Shown here: piece by piece, positions 9,712 to 17,543 of the stretch | Layout: every line of letters begins with the position of its first letter | Numbering within the stretch: position 1 is the stretch's first letter | Virus record (IMG/VR): IMGVR_UViG_3300020404_000089 | Span: 1 to 34,668 of that record | DNA: 34,668 bases | Reading direction: 5' to 3' (one strand) | From: a virus | The notes under the pieces: model-generated | The model's input: the letters and a program-made list of their open reading frames with translations, nothing else | What the model was told of the DNA's origin: nothing | Database searches by the model: none | Program-made: the position numbers and the translations under genes

Positions 9712-10340
9712 TATGTTTTTCTCCCGCCATAAAAATCAGATATATCTAAAGCACCAGATGTGGGAATGCCTGAGTTAACAGCTTGGTCAATGTTTCTGCT
9801 ACTATAGCTATTTCCTCCGATATATGTATAGTGACCAGACCAGCCGCTAGATGGGAAACTTGTAATTATACCAATCGTATCACCTGAAGATGCAGTAAAA
9901 GTTCCAGTAGTGCTAACAGTGCTGTTGTACGAAACTAAGGTTGCGTAATAAACATTACTTCCGTTTACTTGAACAGTTAGCGGTGCAGTTTTTGAGTATG
10001 CGTACCAACCAAAATAAATATTATATGTACCAGTTTTATTAACAGTGAATGTTCTGTTTACTGTGCCTGTGCTACCATTATCAGCCCACAATTGATGAGT
10101 GTATATACCTGACGGAGTTGTACTATTTATGGCTGGGTTATAGCCTCCAAATTGAGGAGTTCTTAAATTAGTAGAATTAGAGCCAGCAAGATTAGATGCA
10201 GTAACAAGCTCTGGAACGGTAGATGGGACGTATCCGTTACCACCACTCTTGTAATACTCGCTCATAGAAATAGGGTGTGAGCCAGTAAACTCTGTCTGAA
10301 GATCAGAAAGTGACAGTGTTCCAGAAGATGGCAGCGTCAT
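9711..10340 (-). CDS. Tail-fibre-type protein with inserted beta domain, 209 aa
   Basis: The N terminus has LPSSGTLSLSDLQTEF, then HPISMSEYYKSGG. The C terminus repeats the same style (GIPTSGALDISDFYGG). These short elements are widespread in marine phage tail proteins. Between them sits a Ser/Thr/Gly/Tyr-rich beta-sandwich region (about residues 55-185) with NKTGTYNIYFGWYAY and a second strand-rich part, which looks like a jelly-roll carbohydrate-binding domain. A virion surface or receptor-binding role is inferred. It overlaps the hub-like gene by one base and the upstream fibre gene by one base. Confidence 0.65.
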   Translation of the reverse strand: MTLPSSGTLSLSDLQTEFTGSHPISMSEYYKSGGNGYVPSTVPELVTASNLAGSNSTNLRTPQFGGYNPAINSTTPSGIYTHQLWADNGSTGTVNRTFTVNKTGTYNIYFGWYAYSKTAPLTVQVNGSNVYYATLVSYNSTVSTTGTFTASSGDTIGIITSFPSSGWSGHYTYIGGNSYSSRNIDQAVNSGIPTSGALDISDFYGGRKT

Positions 10341-11152
10341 TAGACCGATCCAAATGCAGTTACGTCTTGAACAGAAGTTATTGCGCCGTTAGTAGCCACT
10401 TTAGCTACGGCAGAGCCACCGTAGGAAAACACTAGGTTGTTGTTACCGTCCACAGAAATTGTCCATCCGCTACCACCGGTCAGACTTAATGTGTTCCCAA
10501 AGCTAGAACCTGCACTAACAAACCCAAGCTGACCAGAGCCATCCGTCTTTAATAGCTGTCCTGCGGAGCCGTCCGCTTGTGGATAAGACAATCCGTCAAG
10601 TATGACAGAACCTGTGCCATGCGGAGTAATTGCAATATCTCTATTGCTTGCTGTGGTTACAATGCTATGCGTTACGACATCGAGGTTGCCTCCAAGCTCG
10701 GGACTCGTGTCATTAACCAGATCGGTGGTTGGTGTTAGGCTTTTGAAAACACCGGAACCACCACCACCATCACCTGTCACAGCGGCTGATGCACCTGATG
10801 CGATTTCCACACCGTTAGATGCAGAGTAGGTTACACCCTTGTATATAACGCGACATGCAGCGTTTGTATCGTTTCTGATAGTATAGAACTTTTCCTGATC
10901 TGTTGGAGTAACTCTTAACTCAAAAGTAGAACCAGGAGATCCGGTAAGAACAAGAACGGTGTTTGCGCCGTCACTAGTAGATCCATCGTTGGTAGTCAGA
11001 TCCTGACTACCTGAAATAGTTATCTGCGCTTGACCGTGAAGCGCCTGATCAATTATGTCGAAGTTGGTATTAGTTGTTGTGCCCCAAGTTCCTGCCTGTT
11101 CGCCGGAGCCGGGTTTTTGAATACCTGTGTTTGAAGTATATGTACTGGGCAT
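10340..11152 (-). CDS. Tail fibre protein, 270 aa
   Basis: The N terminus TGIQKPGSGEQAGTWGTTTN followed by NFDIIDQALHG is a classic attachment module of marine phage tail fibres. Residues ~40-135 form a beta domain with a Gly-rich hinge (GDGGGGSG). Next comes DTSPELGGNLDV and DIAITPHGTGSVILDG, a pattern common in fibre shafts. The C terminus is Gly/Ser-rich beta (SLTGGSGWTISVDGNNNLVF). The protein probably attaches to the hub or another fibre by its N terminus and forms a trimeric shaft. No enzymatic motif is visible. Confidence 0.75.
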   Translation of the reverse strand: MPSTYTSNTGIQKPGSGEQAGTWGTTTNTNFDIIDQALHGQAQITISGSQDLTTNDGSTSDGANTVLVLTGSPGSTFELRVTPTDQEKFYTIRNDTNAACRVIYKGVTYSASNGVEIASGASAAVTGDGGGGSGVFKSLTPTTDLVNDTSPELGGNLDVVTHSIVTTASNRDIAITPHGTGSVILDGLSYPQADGSAGQLLKTDGSGQLGFVSAGSSFGNTLSLTGGSGWTISVDGNNNLVFSYGGSAVAKVATNGAITSVQDVTAFGSV

Positions 11153-11875
11153 TTAAACCACCTTATTTGTCCACGTTTCTATTGTACCACCCGCGTTGAT
11201 TTCTGTCCATGTCCCACCACTTGGGACAACTTGCACCCAGTTTTCTGATGGGGTGTCTGCATCTATACGCTCCCAATAGAACCTACCTTCGGCGGAAACA
11301 ACAAACACCGCATTGATCTCTAACTCGTCCATGAGAATAACTTTGGTTCCAAGAGAAGTCTGTATAAAGACAGACTCAATATCCAAAGGACGAGAGTTTA
11401 TTATAAATGTAGGCGTGACTGACTGTATAAATTCAGCCGTCATTTCTTGCGAAGCGGAGTATAACAGATTCGCCCCAGATGTCTGTGTAAAGTTAGCACT
11501 CTGCTCAGAGGCTGCACTTAGGGTCATAACGGAATTTGTGCTTTGTATAAAGGCTGCGTCTTGCTCGGATATTGCTGAAGCTACAAACGTACCATTCGTT
11601 GTTTGTACAGTGCTGAAATCCATATCTACAATGACTGTTCCAAAGCGGGTAAGCTCAGTGCCTTGCAGAAACGAAGCAGAAGCCTCAAAGATACCTGCAA
11701 GCACACCTACGCCAATTGTAGCTTTAACACCAATTGCTTCCATTTCTGCGGAAGCGTTTGCTACAAACATAGGTGCGCCGTCTACAGTGAAGTTGGCATC
11801 AGCAGTTGCAGAACCAAAGGCTAGAATACCTTGGTCCGCTATAGCTCTTTCTGATAATGCCAACTCACCAAACAT
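11153..11875 (-). CDS. Repeat-containing fibre-type protein, 240 aa
   Basis: The central part (about residues 85-195) is built from five or so tandem units of 20-21 residues, each opening with an F-x-Q-T/S motif. Examples are FIQSTNSVMTLSAASEQSAN and FTQTSGANLLYSASQEMTAE; later units are more diverged. Each unit could form one or two strands of a beta-helix or solenoid. The C terminus is different: FYWERIDADTPSENWVQV and a Trp-rich end (GGTWTEINAGGTIETW). Repeats like this occur in marine phage tail proteins. A rigid fibre segment with a Trp-rich tip is likely. Unit number could vary between related phages. Confidence 0.65.
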   Translation of the reverse strand: MFGELALSERAIADQGILAFGSATADANFTVDGAPMFVANASAEMEAIGVKATIGVGVLAGIFEASASFLQGTELTRFGTVIVDMDFSTVQTTNGTFVASAISEQDAAFIQSTNSVMTLSAASEQSANFTQTSGANLLYSASQEMTAEFIQSVTPTFIINSRPLDIESVFIQTSLGTKVILMDELEINAVFVVSAEGRFYWERIDADTPSENWVQVVPSGGTWTEINAGGTIETWTNKVV

Positions 11876-11886
11876 TAGTCACCACC

Positions 11887-12894
11887 TTAAAGCTCCGCCT
11901 TAAAAGCAATAAAATTACCTGTTTGAACTCCATTATCTTGTAATTTAACAGCACGCCCAGTAGTCATACCACCACCACTACAGCCCACATTGATTGAACC
12001 AACATTCAAATTAGAATAGTTGCCTTGATTAATAGAAGTAACAGTGTACCCACCGCCACCGTCCCAAGTTCTAAAGTTTCCAAGTGTAGCTGAAGTTTCT
12101 ATAACTGGCTCATCTCTCATAGTTACTGGAAGAGATGCATGAACCTCTGCGGTGGTTCCATTCGTTACAGACCCAAAAGCGTAATTAGTATAAGACCCTT
12201 GAGGTTCAAACTTGACATAATACCTCTGACACTTAGCTAACGTAGTTCCAAAGTCCTCATGCTCAAACGGTGTAGCTGTCTGTCCTACTTCAAGCTGAAC
12301 ACCAGTCAGATTTAACTCCCACGCTGCTGTCCCAGTGTCACCATCCGCTTGGTGAATGCTAATATATAGATGGCTAGTGTTATCTACTGTCCCCAGCCCA
12401 GAAAAAGATGGGACATCAAATGTATAAACAAATCTTTGCCACGATGATGTTAATGTTACTGTGCTACTTAGAGGTGTTGAATCAGTAGAATAAGGGCTAA
12501 CCCTACTTATTCGCGCAAGTCTAACTGTATAACTACCACCAGCAGGGTTTGTACCTTTAGCGTAAAAACTAAATGTAGCCTTTCCTTCAGGCAAAGATTT
12601 TACGTCCTCAACTTTATGAATCAACCCACAGTAGTTATTTCCTGTAGATGTAGCTTGTTTTAAATATTTAGAAAAACCAGCAACTTCAGAACCCAAAGAA
12701 AATGTTTCTTGAGTTGTTGTTGAAGTGCCGCCAGAAAGTTGGTGATACCATCTGTCCAAAGAATATCCGTCAGCAGTGAAAGATGTCCCTCGCTGTGACA
12801 CCTTCATCGCACCGTTGATAATCAGGTTGCGGCCTGTAATCCCACCCGCATCTGCGCTACCACCCAAGTCAGCTATTTCTCTTGCACGACTCAT
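11887..12894 (-). CDS. LIINGAM-family tail fibre, 335 aa (copy 1)
   Basis: After a short N-terminal tag the protein has GRNLIINGAMKVSQRGTSF, the hallmark of a phage tail-fibre family with a carbohydrate-binding-type beta-sandwich. The next ~150 residues (to about 200) carry TFSFYAKGTN, SWQRFVYTFDVPS and QLEVGQTATPFEHEDFGTTL followed by AKCQRYYVKF. The C-terminal ~110 residues (DEPVIETSATL to NFIAFKAEL) form the tip domain. A paralogue with the same modules lies at 17544-18611. Such proteins are thought to bind host surface glycans; the specific ligand is not readable from sequence. Confidence 0.75.
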   Translation of the reverse strand: MSRAREIADLGGSADAGGITGRNLIINGAMKVSQRGTSFTADGYSLDRWYHQLSGGTSTTTQETFSLGSEVAGFSKYLKQATSTGNNYCGLIHKVEDVKSLPEGKATFSFYAKGTNPAGGSYTVRLARISRVSPYSTDSTPLSSTVTLTSSWQRFVYTFDVPSFSGLGTVDNTSHLYISIHQADGDTGTAAWELNLTGVQLEVGQTATPFEHEDFGTTLAKCQRYYVKFEPQGSYTNYAFGSVTNGTTAEVHASLPVTMRDEPVIETSATLGNFRTWDGGGGYTVTSINQGNYSNLNVGSINVGCSGGGMTTGRAVKLQDNGVQTGNFIAFKAEL

Positions 12895-12897
12895 CTC

Positions 12898-13281
12898 TTA
12901 CTCCGGCTTGGTAGGCCACTTAACATCATCAAGGCTGGTAGCGCTTTTAGTAATGTCACGCAGTTCCTGACGATATGTCTTACGCTCATCACTTATTGTA
13001 AGGTCATTAGATGCCCACCAGTCTGTCTCTGCAAGCAATCGGTTACGCTCTGCCCGTAGCAGCTTCATAGGCTCTGCCGCCTTTAGCTCGTCAGCTTTTG
13101 CTTTGACCGCTGACCAAGTTGTACCCCAGTCATCAGGGTCGGCGCTCTCAATAGCCGAACCATTGGAGTCAGCGCCCGTAACTTTACGGAACATCTCGTT
13201 GAACTCATCTTCTGTTGTTGGCTCACCACGAAGCACCCATTCCTTGATGCCTAATTCTGTGAGTGCTTCTGCTATACTCAT
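12898..13281 (-). CDS. Tail fibre assembly chaperone-like protein, 127 aa
   Basis: The C-terminal half has LLRAERNRLLAETDWWASND followed by YRQELRDITKS and SLDDVKWPTKPE. This is the pattern of the phage tail assembly chaperone family (Phage_tail_APC type). The N-terminal half (GIKEWVLRGEPTTEDEFNEM and DPDDWGTTW) matches what I recall from small proteins placed next to fibre genes in marine phages. It is soluble, charged and without membrane segments. It probably assists folding or trimerisation of one of the adjacent fibres. The gene lies between two fibre-type genes with gaps of 3 and 9 bases. Confidence 0.7.
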   Translation of the reverse strand: MSIAEALTELGIKEWVLRGEPTTEDEFNEMFRKVTGADSNGSAIESADPDDWGTTWSAVKAKADELKAAEPMKLLRAERNRLLAETDWWASNDLTISDERKTYRQELRDITKSATSLDDVKWPTKPE

Positions 13282-13290
13282 TTTATTCTC

Positions 13291-13806
13291 CTATCCTATT
13301 AGAAAGCCAGAAAATCTACCGTATACACCAATATATTTTGCGATAGTGTCTTCAGATAAAACTCGCATTTTTTCTCCAACTGACATATTAACTATGCACT
13401 GTGTTTGTGCAGTCCTACCATGATTATAGCAATGAAAGTTTGCTATAGCAGCATCACTACTATTTCTGTAATTTAGAATTATTCCAAAAGCGCTTTCTGA
13501 TACAACTAAACAACTTGCTTGAAAATGATAAAGTCCAGCGACTGCACAAGTAAATTCTGCATTGGTAGTGCTATAATTTCCACCAGTATTATCATGCATC
13601 CCGGCTGAAGATGTATCATTATAACTCATAACACCAGCAGCGCCATAACTTGTATAAGATGCTGGTCCTGTAGCTTGAAATGACACTACATTTCTTGTCA
13701 AAGTGCCTAATACTGGTGCGTTTACTTTACCACTGCTATCAACAGTCAGCGCACTATTCCCGTTAGTCGGGTCTTGTATTTCGGAGACTTTTAAGATGCT
13801 TGTCAT
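13291..13806 (-). CDS. Fibre protein with C1q-like C-terminal domain, 171 aa
   Basis: A short N-terminal attachment segment reads ILKVSEIQDPTNGNSALTVD. From about residue 40 a C1q/TNF-like jelly roll follows: VVSFQATGPA, then GGNYSTTNAEFTCAVAGLYH with FQAS directly after, then VNMSVGEKMRVL, ending YGRFSGFLIG. The spacing of NxSTxxxxFTxxVAGxYxF and the terminal FSGFLI matches the C1q domain pattern. C1q folds trimerise, as expected of a fibre tip. The protein likely recognises a surface ligand. It overlaps the upstream gene by four bases (ATGA). A second C1q-like tip occurs in the 342-residue protein at 16336-17364. Confidence 0.7.
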   Translation of the reverse strand: MTSILKVSEIQDPTNGNSALTVDSSGKVNAPVLGTLTRNVVSFQATGPASYTSYGAAGVMSYNDTSSAGMHDNTGGNYSTTNAEFTCAVAGLYHFQASCLVVSESAFGIILNYRNSSDAAIANFHCYNHGRTAQTQCIVNMSVGEKMRVLSEDTIAKYIGVYGRFSGFLIG

Positions 13807-14297
13807 TGTGCAATCTCCATCAAGGTCATTGAGGACTGCGATTCATTAGAAGACCAATTAATATGTAAACTTCCACTCCCATTACTTTCTGCGTTTAAGT
13901 AAACTTTGTAAGTGCGAGCAGTCCCTGCGGTTGTGGTAGTTGGATCAATTTGATTGTGTAAAAATCTAGGGCCAATATATTCGTATTGAGCGTTCATATA
14001 AAAATCATGCACAGTCCCAAGTAAGTTTGATGTTGAGTCTCTATACAGCCTTGAACTATACCAAATGCCCCCAGCGTAATTGTTTCCACAAGCAATATTC
14101 ACCATGCAATATATTTTTGACCCTGTGGCCTTTGGTGTTATTGACGTTGTTATGCCTGTGTATTCGGTTGGAGTTGCTCCACTAATAGTTTGATTAACAC
14201 CATGTATTGTGTTTACAACTTGAAGTATATGCCCCGGTATAACCACACCATGACCGCTGGTCTTCTCAACAATGTCATCTACAAAGAGCTTACTCAT
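13803..14297 (-). CDS. Short beta-sandwich fibre/tip protein, 164 aa (MEIAQ family)
   Basis: The layout is an N-terminal tag (SKLFVDDIVEKTSGHGVVIP), a TSITPKATGSKIYCMVNI core, and a C-terminal SSMTLMEIAQ. Two neighbours, at 14294-14794 and 15534-16037, share the same skeleton (ITPxxxxSK and xxEIAQ/G). The family is familiar from marine phage tail regions. The C-terminal MEIAQ strand probably closes the beta-sandwich. The role is inferred as an alternative or additional adsorption tip. ATGA overlaps on both sides suggest co-translation with its paralogue. Confidence 0.65.
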   Translation of the reverse strand: MSKLFVDDIVEKTSGHGVVIPGHILQVVNTIHGVNQTISGATPTEYTGITTSITPKATGSKIYCMVNIACGNNYAGGIWYSSRLYRDSTSNLLGTVHDFYMNAQYEYIGPRFLHNQIDPTTTTAGTARTYKVYLNAESNGSGSLHINWSSNESQSSMTLMEIAQ

Positions 14298-14794
14298 TGT
14301 GCAATCTCCGACACTGTATAATTTACCATTGAACCTTGATAGATAGATATTGATCCACTACCTTGACTCTTAATAAAAACTTGGTATGAAATTGTGTTGC
14401 CTAGAGTATAAGTTGGCGTATCTAAAATATGATGCATATGTCCTGCAATATTATCACTTCCAGAAGATTCGTGAAAATGATCATAATCGACAACATTCAA
14501 AGCTGCATATGTGCCACCTTGCACACTTCTAAAAATACTACTCATTGAGCCATTTCCAGTATTAACGCCATATATCATTCCAACATCACAAGTAATTACA
14601 ATTTTACTATTTGCAAATTTGGGGGTTATGACTGGCGAAGTTAATCCAGAGGTTACAAATGAAGTGCTGGTAGTTGCAATATTACTACCAATAACATGCG
14701 AGTTACCTAATGTTTGCACCGCATAACCCGGAATATTTACACCACTGCCGCTGGTAGCTTCATTAATCTGGTCTACATTTATTATCGAAGCCAT
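14294..14794 (-). CDS. Short beta-sandwich fibre/tip protein, 166 aa (MEIAQ family)
   Basis: This is a paralogue of the 164-residue neighbour: N-terminal INVDQINEATSGSGVNIPGY, core SPVITPKFANSKIVITCDVG and C-terminal NYTVSEIAQ. The middle differs strongly, with a His-rich stretch (DYDHFHE and GHMHHI). Such divergence between conserved ends is what one expects of receptor-binding tips. I see no enzyme motif. The His cluster could bind metal, but this is speculative. Confidence 0.65.
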   Translation of the reverse strand: MASIINVDQINEATSGSGVNIPGYAVQTLGNSHVIGSNIATTSTSFVTSGLTSPVITPKFANSKIVITCDVGMIYGVNTGNGSMSSIFRSVQGGTYAALNVVDYDHFHESSGSDNIAGHMHHILDTPTYTLGNTISYQVFIKSQGSGSISIYQGSMVNYTVSEIAQ

Positions 14795-14801
14795 CTATGC
14801 C

Positions 14802-15530
14802 TCACAGTATTGTTAGATTGCCGTTAACCGTAATCGTGGTTGACGAACCTATCGTTAGAGGGCCAATCGCCAAGGCGTTCTTGGTTGACCCTATTGTTGT
14901 ATTCTCTGTAACGCTCTGACCGTTTGTGCGGAACACAGCCGTATCGACCGTTGTGTTTGTTGTCTGGAACTGCGGTGCTGTTATCTCCCCAGCAAACGTA
15001 CCCCCAGAAGCCTTACTCACTGTATCAGTTACGCTAAATGCGCGATAGGCTCTAATCACTAGCTCATCGTTTAAGGCCGCGCCTGTTCCTAGCGTTATTG
15101 TGTCTCCGCCACTAGCTGTGAAGTCTGAGCTATCCAGATGCACACCGTTTAGATAAACGTCTACGTCATTGCCGCTAATCGCCAGTATAGCGCCAGTGCT
15201 GTCTGCGCCAGTAAACGCAGTCTGACTTGCTGTAGCCACATACTTGAATAATTGCATGGCGTAACTGGTTGGCTGGTCTACGGCGCGACCAAAGTAGCGC
15301 ACAGTAATGATGTCACCGTTTGCAGGGGCTGCGGAGAAGGTAAGTGTGTTCGCCTGCGCTGTATAAGCTGCGCTGACCCCCGGTTCCTGAACCACGTTTC
15401 CTATAGTCACGACAATAGCTTCACCGCTCACAACGGACTGAGCCAGAGTGAACGCAGTGGCGCTCCCTGTCCCAGTAAACCTCTGAAATGTTATGTCACC
15501 TACATTTGGGTCTATGCCTATATATGCCAT
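14802..15530 (-). CDS. Tail fibre protein with two repeated beta modules, 242 aa
   Basis: The N terminus has a module (residues ~8-90) with FTGTGSATAFTLAQSVVSGE, NVVQEPGVSAAYT and NTLTFSAAPANGDIITVRYF. A related module follows (about 95-170) with ATASQTAFTGADSTG, VDVYLNGVHLDSSDFTASGG and GAALNDELVIRAYRAF. This is the repeated adhesion-type domain found in many phage fibres (VxxNGxxQxP style). The C terminus is a shaft segment (SKASGGTFAGEITAPQFQTT) ending in a Thr/Ile-rich strand. The first module is shared with the 342-residue fibre at 16336-17364. A proximal fibre is likely. Confidence 0.7.
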   Translation of the reverse strand: MAYIGIDPNVGDITFQRFTGTGSATAFTLAQSVVSGEAIVVTIGNVVQEPGVSAAYTAQANTLTFSAAPANGDIITVRYFGRAVDQPTSYAMQLFKYVATASQTAFTGADSTGAILAISGNDVDVYLNGVHLDSSDFTASGGDTITLGTGAALNDELVIRAYRAFSVTDTVSKASGGTFAGEITAPQFQTTNTTVDTAVFRTNGQSVTENTTIGSTKNALAIGPLTIGSSTTITVNGNLTIL

Positions 15531-15533
15531 TTT

Positions 15534-16037
15534 TTATCCTGCAATTTCCATAGCAGTAATAGTGGACGGTACTCTTGTAGCATTTAAATTATCTCCGTCA
15601 TACTGCGTCCTGCCAATATAGAATGTATTTGAAAGAACTGTACCTTGAAGCTTGTAAGTAGTTGCGCTTGTTGTGTTAGGTGAATCTAAGAAATGAAGAT
15701 GATTAGCACCTGCACCGTAAGCACCTGTGCCAGTTGAAGAATCATAAAGACCAACCATTGAGCCTCGCCCTCTACTGCCCGAAGCAGAACCTTTGTAAAT
15801 TTCAGTAGACCCTCTTACAAGCTGCAACCTCAAATTAGAGTCACTACCTACAATATGGCACTGAACCATAATAAGAACTTTGCTTGAAGTTGCTGAAGGG
15901 GTTATTGCAACACTTAACCCTGTAATATCAACTAAAGAAGTGCTAGTAGAGCTAAAGGTGTCGGTTTTAGTTGTGCTAACTACTTGCAACACCTTCCCGC
16001 TATCTAAGGAGCCTGATAATATTTTAGATATAGGCAT
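15534..16037 (-). CDS. Short beta-sandwich fibre/tip protein, 167 aa (MEIAQ family)
   Basis: This is the third member of the short tip family. The N terminus is shorter (ISKILSGSLDSGKVLQVVST), the core is LSVAITPSATSSKVLIMVQC and the end is STITAMEIAG. The central part has a basic Ser/Arg/Gly loop (GSASGSRGRGSM) and HLHFLDSPNTTSATTYKLQG; a DSPNT-type element also occurs in the 166-residue paralogue as LDTPT. I infer a virion surface or adsorption function from family and position. Confidence 0.65.
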   Translation of the reverse strand: MPISKILSGSLDSGKVLQVVSTTKTDTFSSTSTSLVDITGLSVAITPSATSSKVLIMVQCHIVGSDSNLRLQLVRGSTEIYKGSASGSRGRGSMVGLYDSSTGTGAYGAGANHLHFLDSPNTTSATTYKLQGTVLSNTFYIGRTQYDGDNLNATRVPSTITAMEIAG

Positions 16038-16041
16038 CTAA

Positions 16042-16317
16042 TTACTCCGGTAAACTAGCTAATGCTTCTTCGTGTCGTTTTGCTGCTGTCTTAACCCATC
16101 CTCGTGTAAATGCGTCAGCCACGATAAGTTCACGAGTAGCTGGTATCTGCACTCCCTCGTCTAGCGCACGGTTAGTGTAGATAGATACGATTTCATCGTT
16201 GGCAATCCTTGCACGTTCCGTCACTGCATTCTCAGCCCAATCAGACGGAGACAACGTAGCGTATTCTAGTCCTTTGAACTGAGTATCTGTCAGTTCGATT
16301 TGTATTGTTTGTGCCAT
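16042..16317 (-). CDS. Small conserved tail-region protein, 91 aa
   Basis: A charged, mainly helical protein: QIELTDTQFKGLEYATLSPS, then WAENAVTERARIANDEIV, with a C-terminal GWVKTAAKRHEEALASLPE. There is no signal, membrane segment or enzymatic motif. I recall similar short proteins beside fibre genes in marine phages. A chaperone or assembly role for adjacent fibres is possible from size and position, but I do not recognise a named family. Confidence 0.6.
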   Translation of the reverse strand: MAQTIQIELTDTQFKGLEYATLSPSDWAENAVTERARIANDEIVSIYTNRALDEGVQIPATRELIVADAFTRGWVKTAAKRHEEALASLPE

Positions 16318-16335
16318 TGTTTTTACTCCGTTGAA

Positions 16336-17364
16336 TTAACTTATTAAATGTCCACAGAAACTACCGTATGGACCGTTATATGTGGTAAGTTGACCAGTGC
16401 TATAAACTGTTACATAATCATTTGCCGACAAAGCTATAATGGTACTGGCATTTACCGATATGTAACTACCATTTCCAGATTCTAGGGTATCTGCATAGGT
16501 CGTTAACGAACTGCCGTTGACTGCAAAAAGGAGTCGGGTATAGTTAGAACCACTAGATAAAGAAAGATGTGACAGTGTAAAAAGATAGTTACCCGCTACG
16601 GGCGCAGTAAAGCGTCCAGTGCTTGTACTATAATTACCACCTACGTCCAGAGCTTTAGTTGCCCAAATAAGGACAGCGTTTGTACTGGTTGGTGGGGCAT
16701 TGTATACTCTAAAGACTGGCTGACCAGGCATCGTGACACGACCAGTGCTGTCGATACGCAAACGTTCTGCGCCAGAAGTTCTTACAAGTAGACTGTTATC
16801 GCTGTGGTTATAAGAAAAACCACCTACATATGGAGCAGTCCCACTCGTCCCATCAGAAAAATATAAGTTAGTTCTTTGGTCTGAACCTGTACTTGCAATC
16901 GTTACGCCAGTATGCCCAGAGGATGCAATAACTAAATTGTCAGCCTCACCATCGTATGATGCTGGCGTAGCAGTACCAATGCCAACCAGATTATTAGTGC
17001 TGTCAACTTTAAGAGTGGTAGTGTCAACGGTTAAATCACCACTAAACGTACCAGTGGTAGCAGCAAGAGGCTGACCAGAAGGATGCTCTAGTCGTGTTGT
17101 TGGCTCTGCCAGCCCTCGGTAGACAACGTACACATTATTTGTCCCGGAAGATGGGGCTGCATCAAATGTTAATGTGGTTCCTGTGGCAGTGTAGGATTTC
17201 CCAGAACCCGGCTCTTGAGGCACGTTATTCACAAACACGTTCAGGTCTTCAGCCACATTAACCGGGCGGTTTAATGTAAAGGCTGTAGTAGACCCGTTCC
17301 CACTGAAATACTGACTAGTGGGGGTTGCTAGTTTCTGTGATGGTGGTGGCCCTAAATATGCCAT
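16336..17364 (-). CDS. Tail fibre with C1q-like tip, 342 aa
   Basis: The N-terminal module (about 15-90) has YFSGNGSTTAFTLNRPVNVA and FVNNVPQEPGSGKSYTATGT, related to the 242-residue fibre. A shaft follows (TFSGDLTVDTTTLKVDSTN, then GIGTATP), with RLRIDSTGRVTMPG, as in phage fibres. From about residue 215 the C terminus looks C1q-like: DVGGNYSTSTGRFTAPVAGN, YLFTLSHLSL, VNASTIIALSANDYVTVYST and SFCGHLIS at the end. The three-part plan (attachment, shaft, trimeric tip) is complete. TAATG overlap with the 59-codon gene upstream. Confidence 0.75.
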   Translation of the reverse strand: MAYLGPPPSQKLATPTSQYFSGNGSTTAFTLNRPVNVAEDLNVFVNNVPQEPGSGKSYTATGTTLTFDAAPSSGTNNVYVVYRGLAEPTTRLEHPSGQPLAATTGTFSGDLTVDTTTLKVDSTNNLVGIGTATPASYDGEADNLVIASSGHTGVTIASTGSDQRTNLYFSDGTSGTAPYVGGFSYNHSDNSLLVRTSGAERLRIDSTGRVTMPGQPVFRVYNAPPTSTNAVLIWATKALDVGGNYSTSTGRFTAPVAGNYLFTLSHLSLSSGSNYTRLLFAVNGSSLTTYADTLESGNGSYISVNASTIIALSANDYVTVYSTGQLTTYNGPYGSFCGHLIS

Positions 17365-17543
17365 TAATCAGCGTCCTCTATTGTTAGAGTGCCAGCTTTT
17401 TGTTGTTTAAGAATTTCTGCGTAGTGACGGTTGTCTGGGTCTGTAGGAATAGACATCTCGGTGCCGTCAACGGTGCCTGTTATAACAGTTCCATTACCGT
17501 CTTTTGTTTCATTAAGAATATATTTTGCTGATTTAATGTTCAT
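17364..17543 (-). CDS. Small conserved tail-region protein, 59 aa
   Basis: This short gene fills the gap between two fibre genes exactly. ATG at 17543 follows directly on the TAA of the 355-residue fibre, with GGAG eight bases upstream. Its own TAA overlaps the ATG of the 342-residue fibre (TAATG). The product begins MNIKSAKYILNETKDGN, has GTVDGTEMSIPTDPDNRHY in the middle and ends KAGTLTIEDAD. The pattern PxDPxNRHYxEIL...GTLTIxDAD is one I recall as a small conserved protein near fibres in marine phages. The function is unknown; a chaperone-type role is possible. Confidence 0.7.
   Translation of the reverse strand: MNIKSAKYILNETKDGNGTVITGTVDGTEMSIPTDPDNRHYAEILKQQKAGTLTIEDAD

Noticed and set aside
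11313-11903. Long plus-strand open frame (196 codons)
   Set aside because: It lies wholly opposite the repeat-containing fibre gene and its neighbours, has no family resemblance, and the minus-strand frame has clear repeats and coupled junctions.
12898-13281. Frameshifted lambda G/GT-type tail chaperone
   Set aside because: The protein matches a fibre assembly chaperone pattern, there is no tape measure gene, and no slippery sequence is needed to explain the ends.
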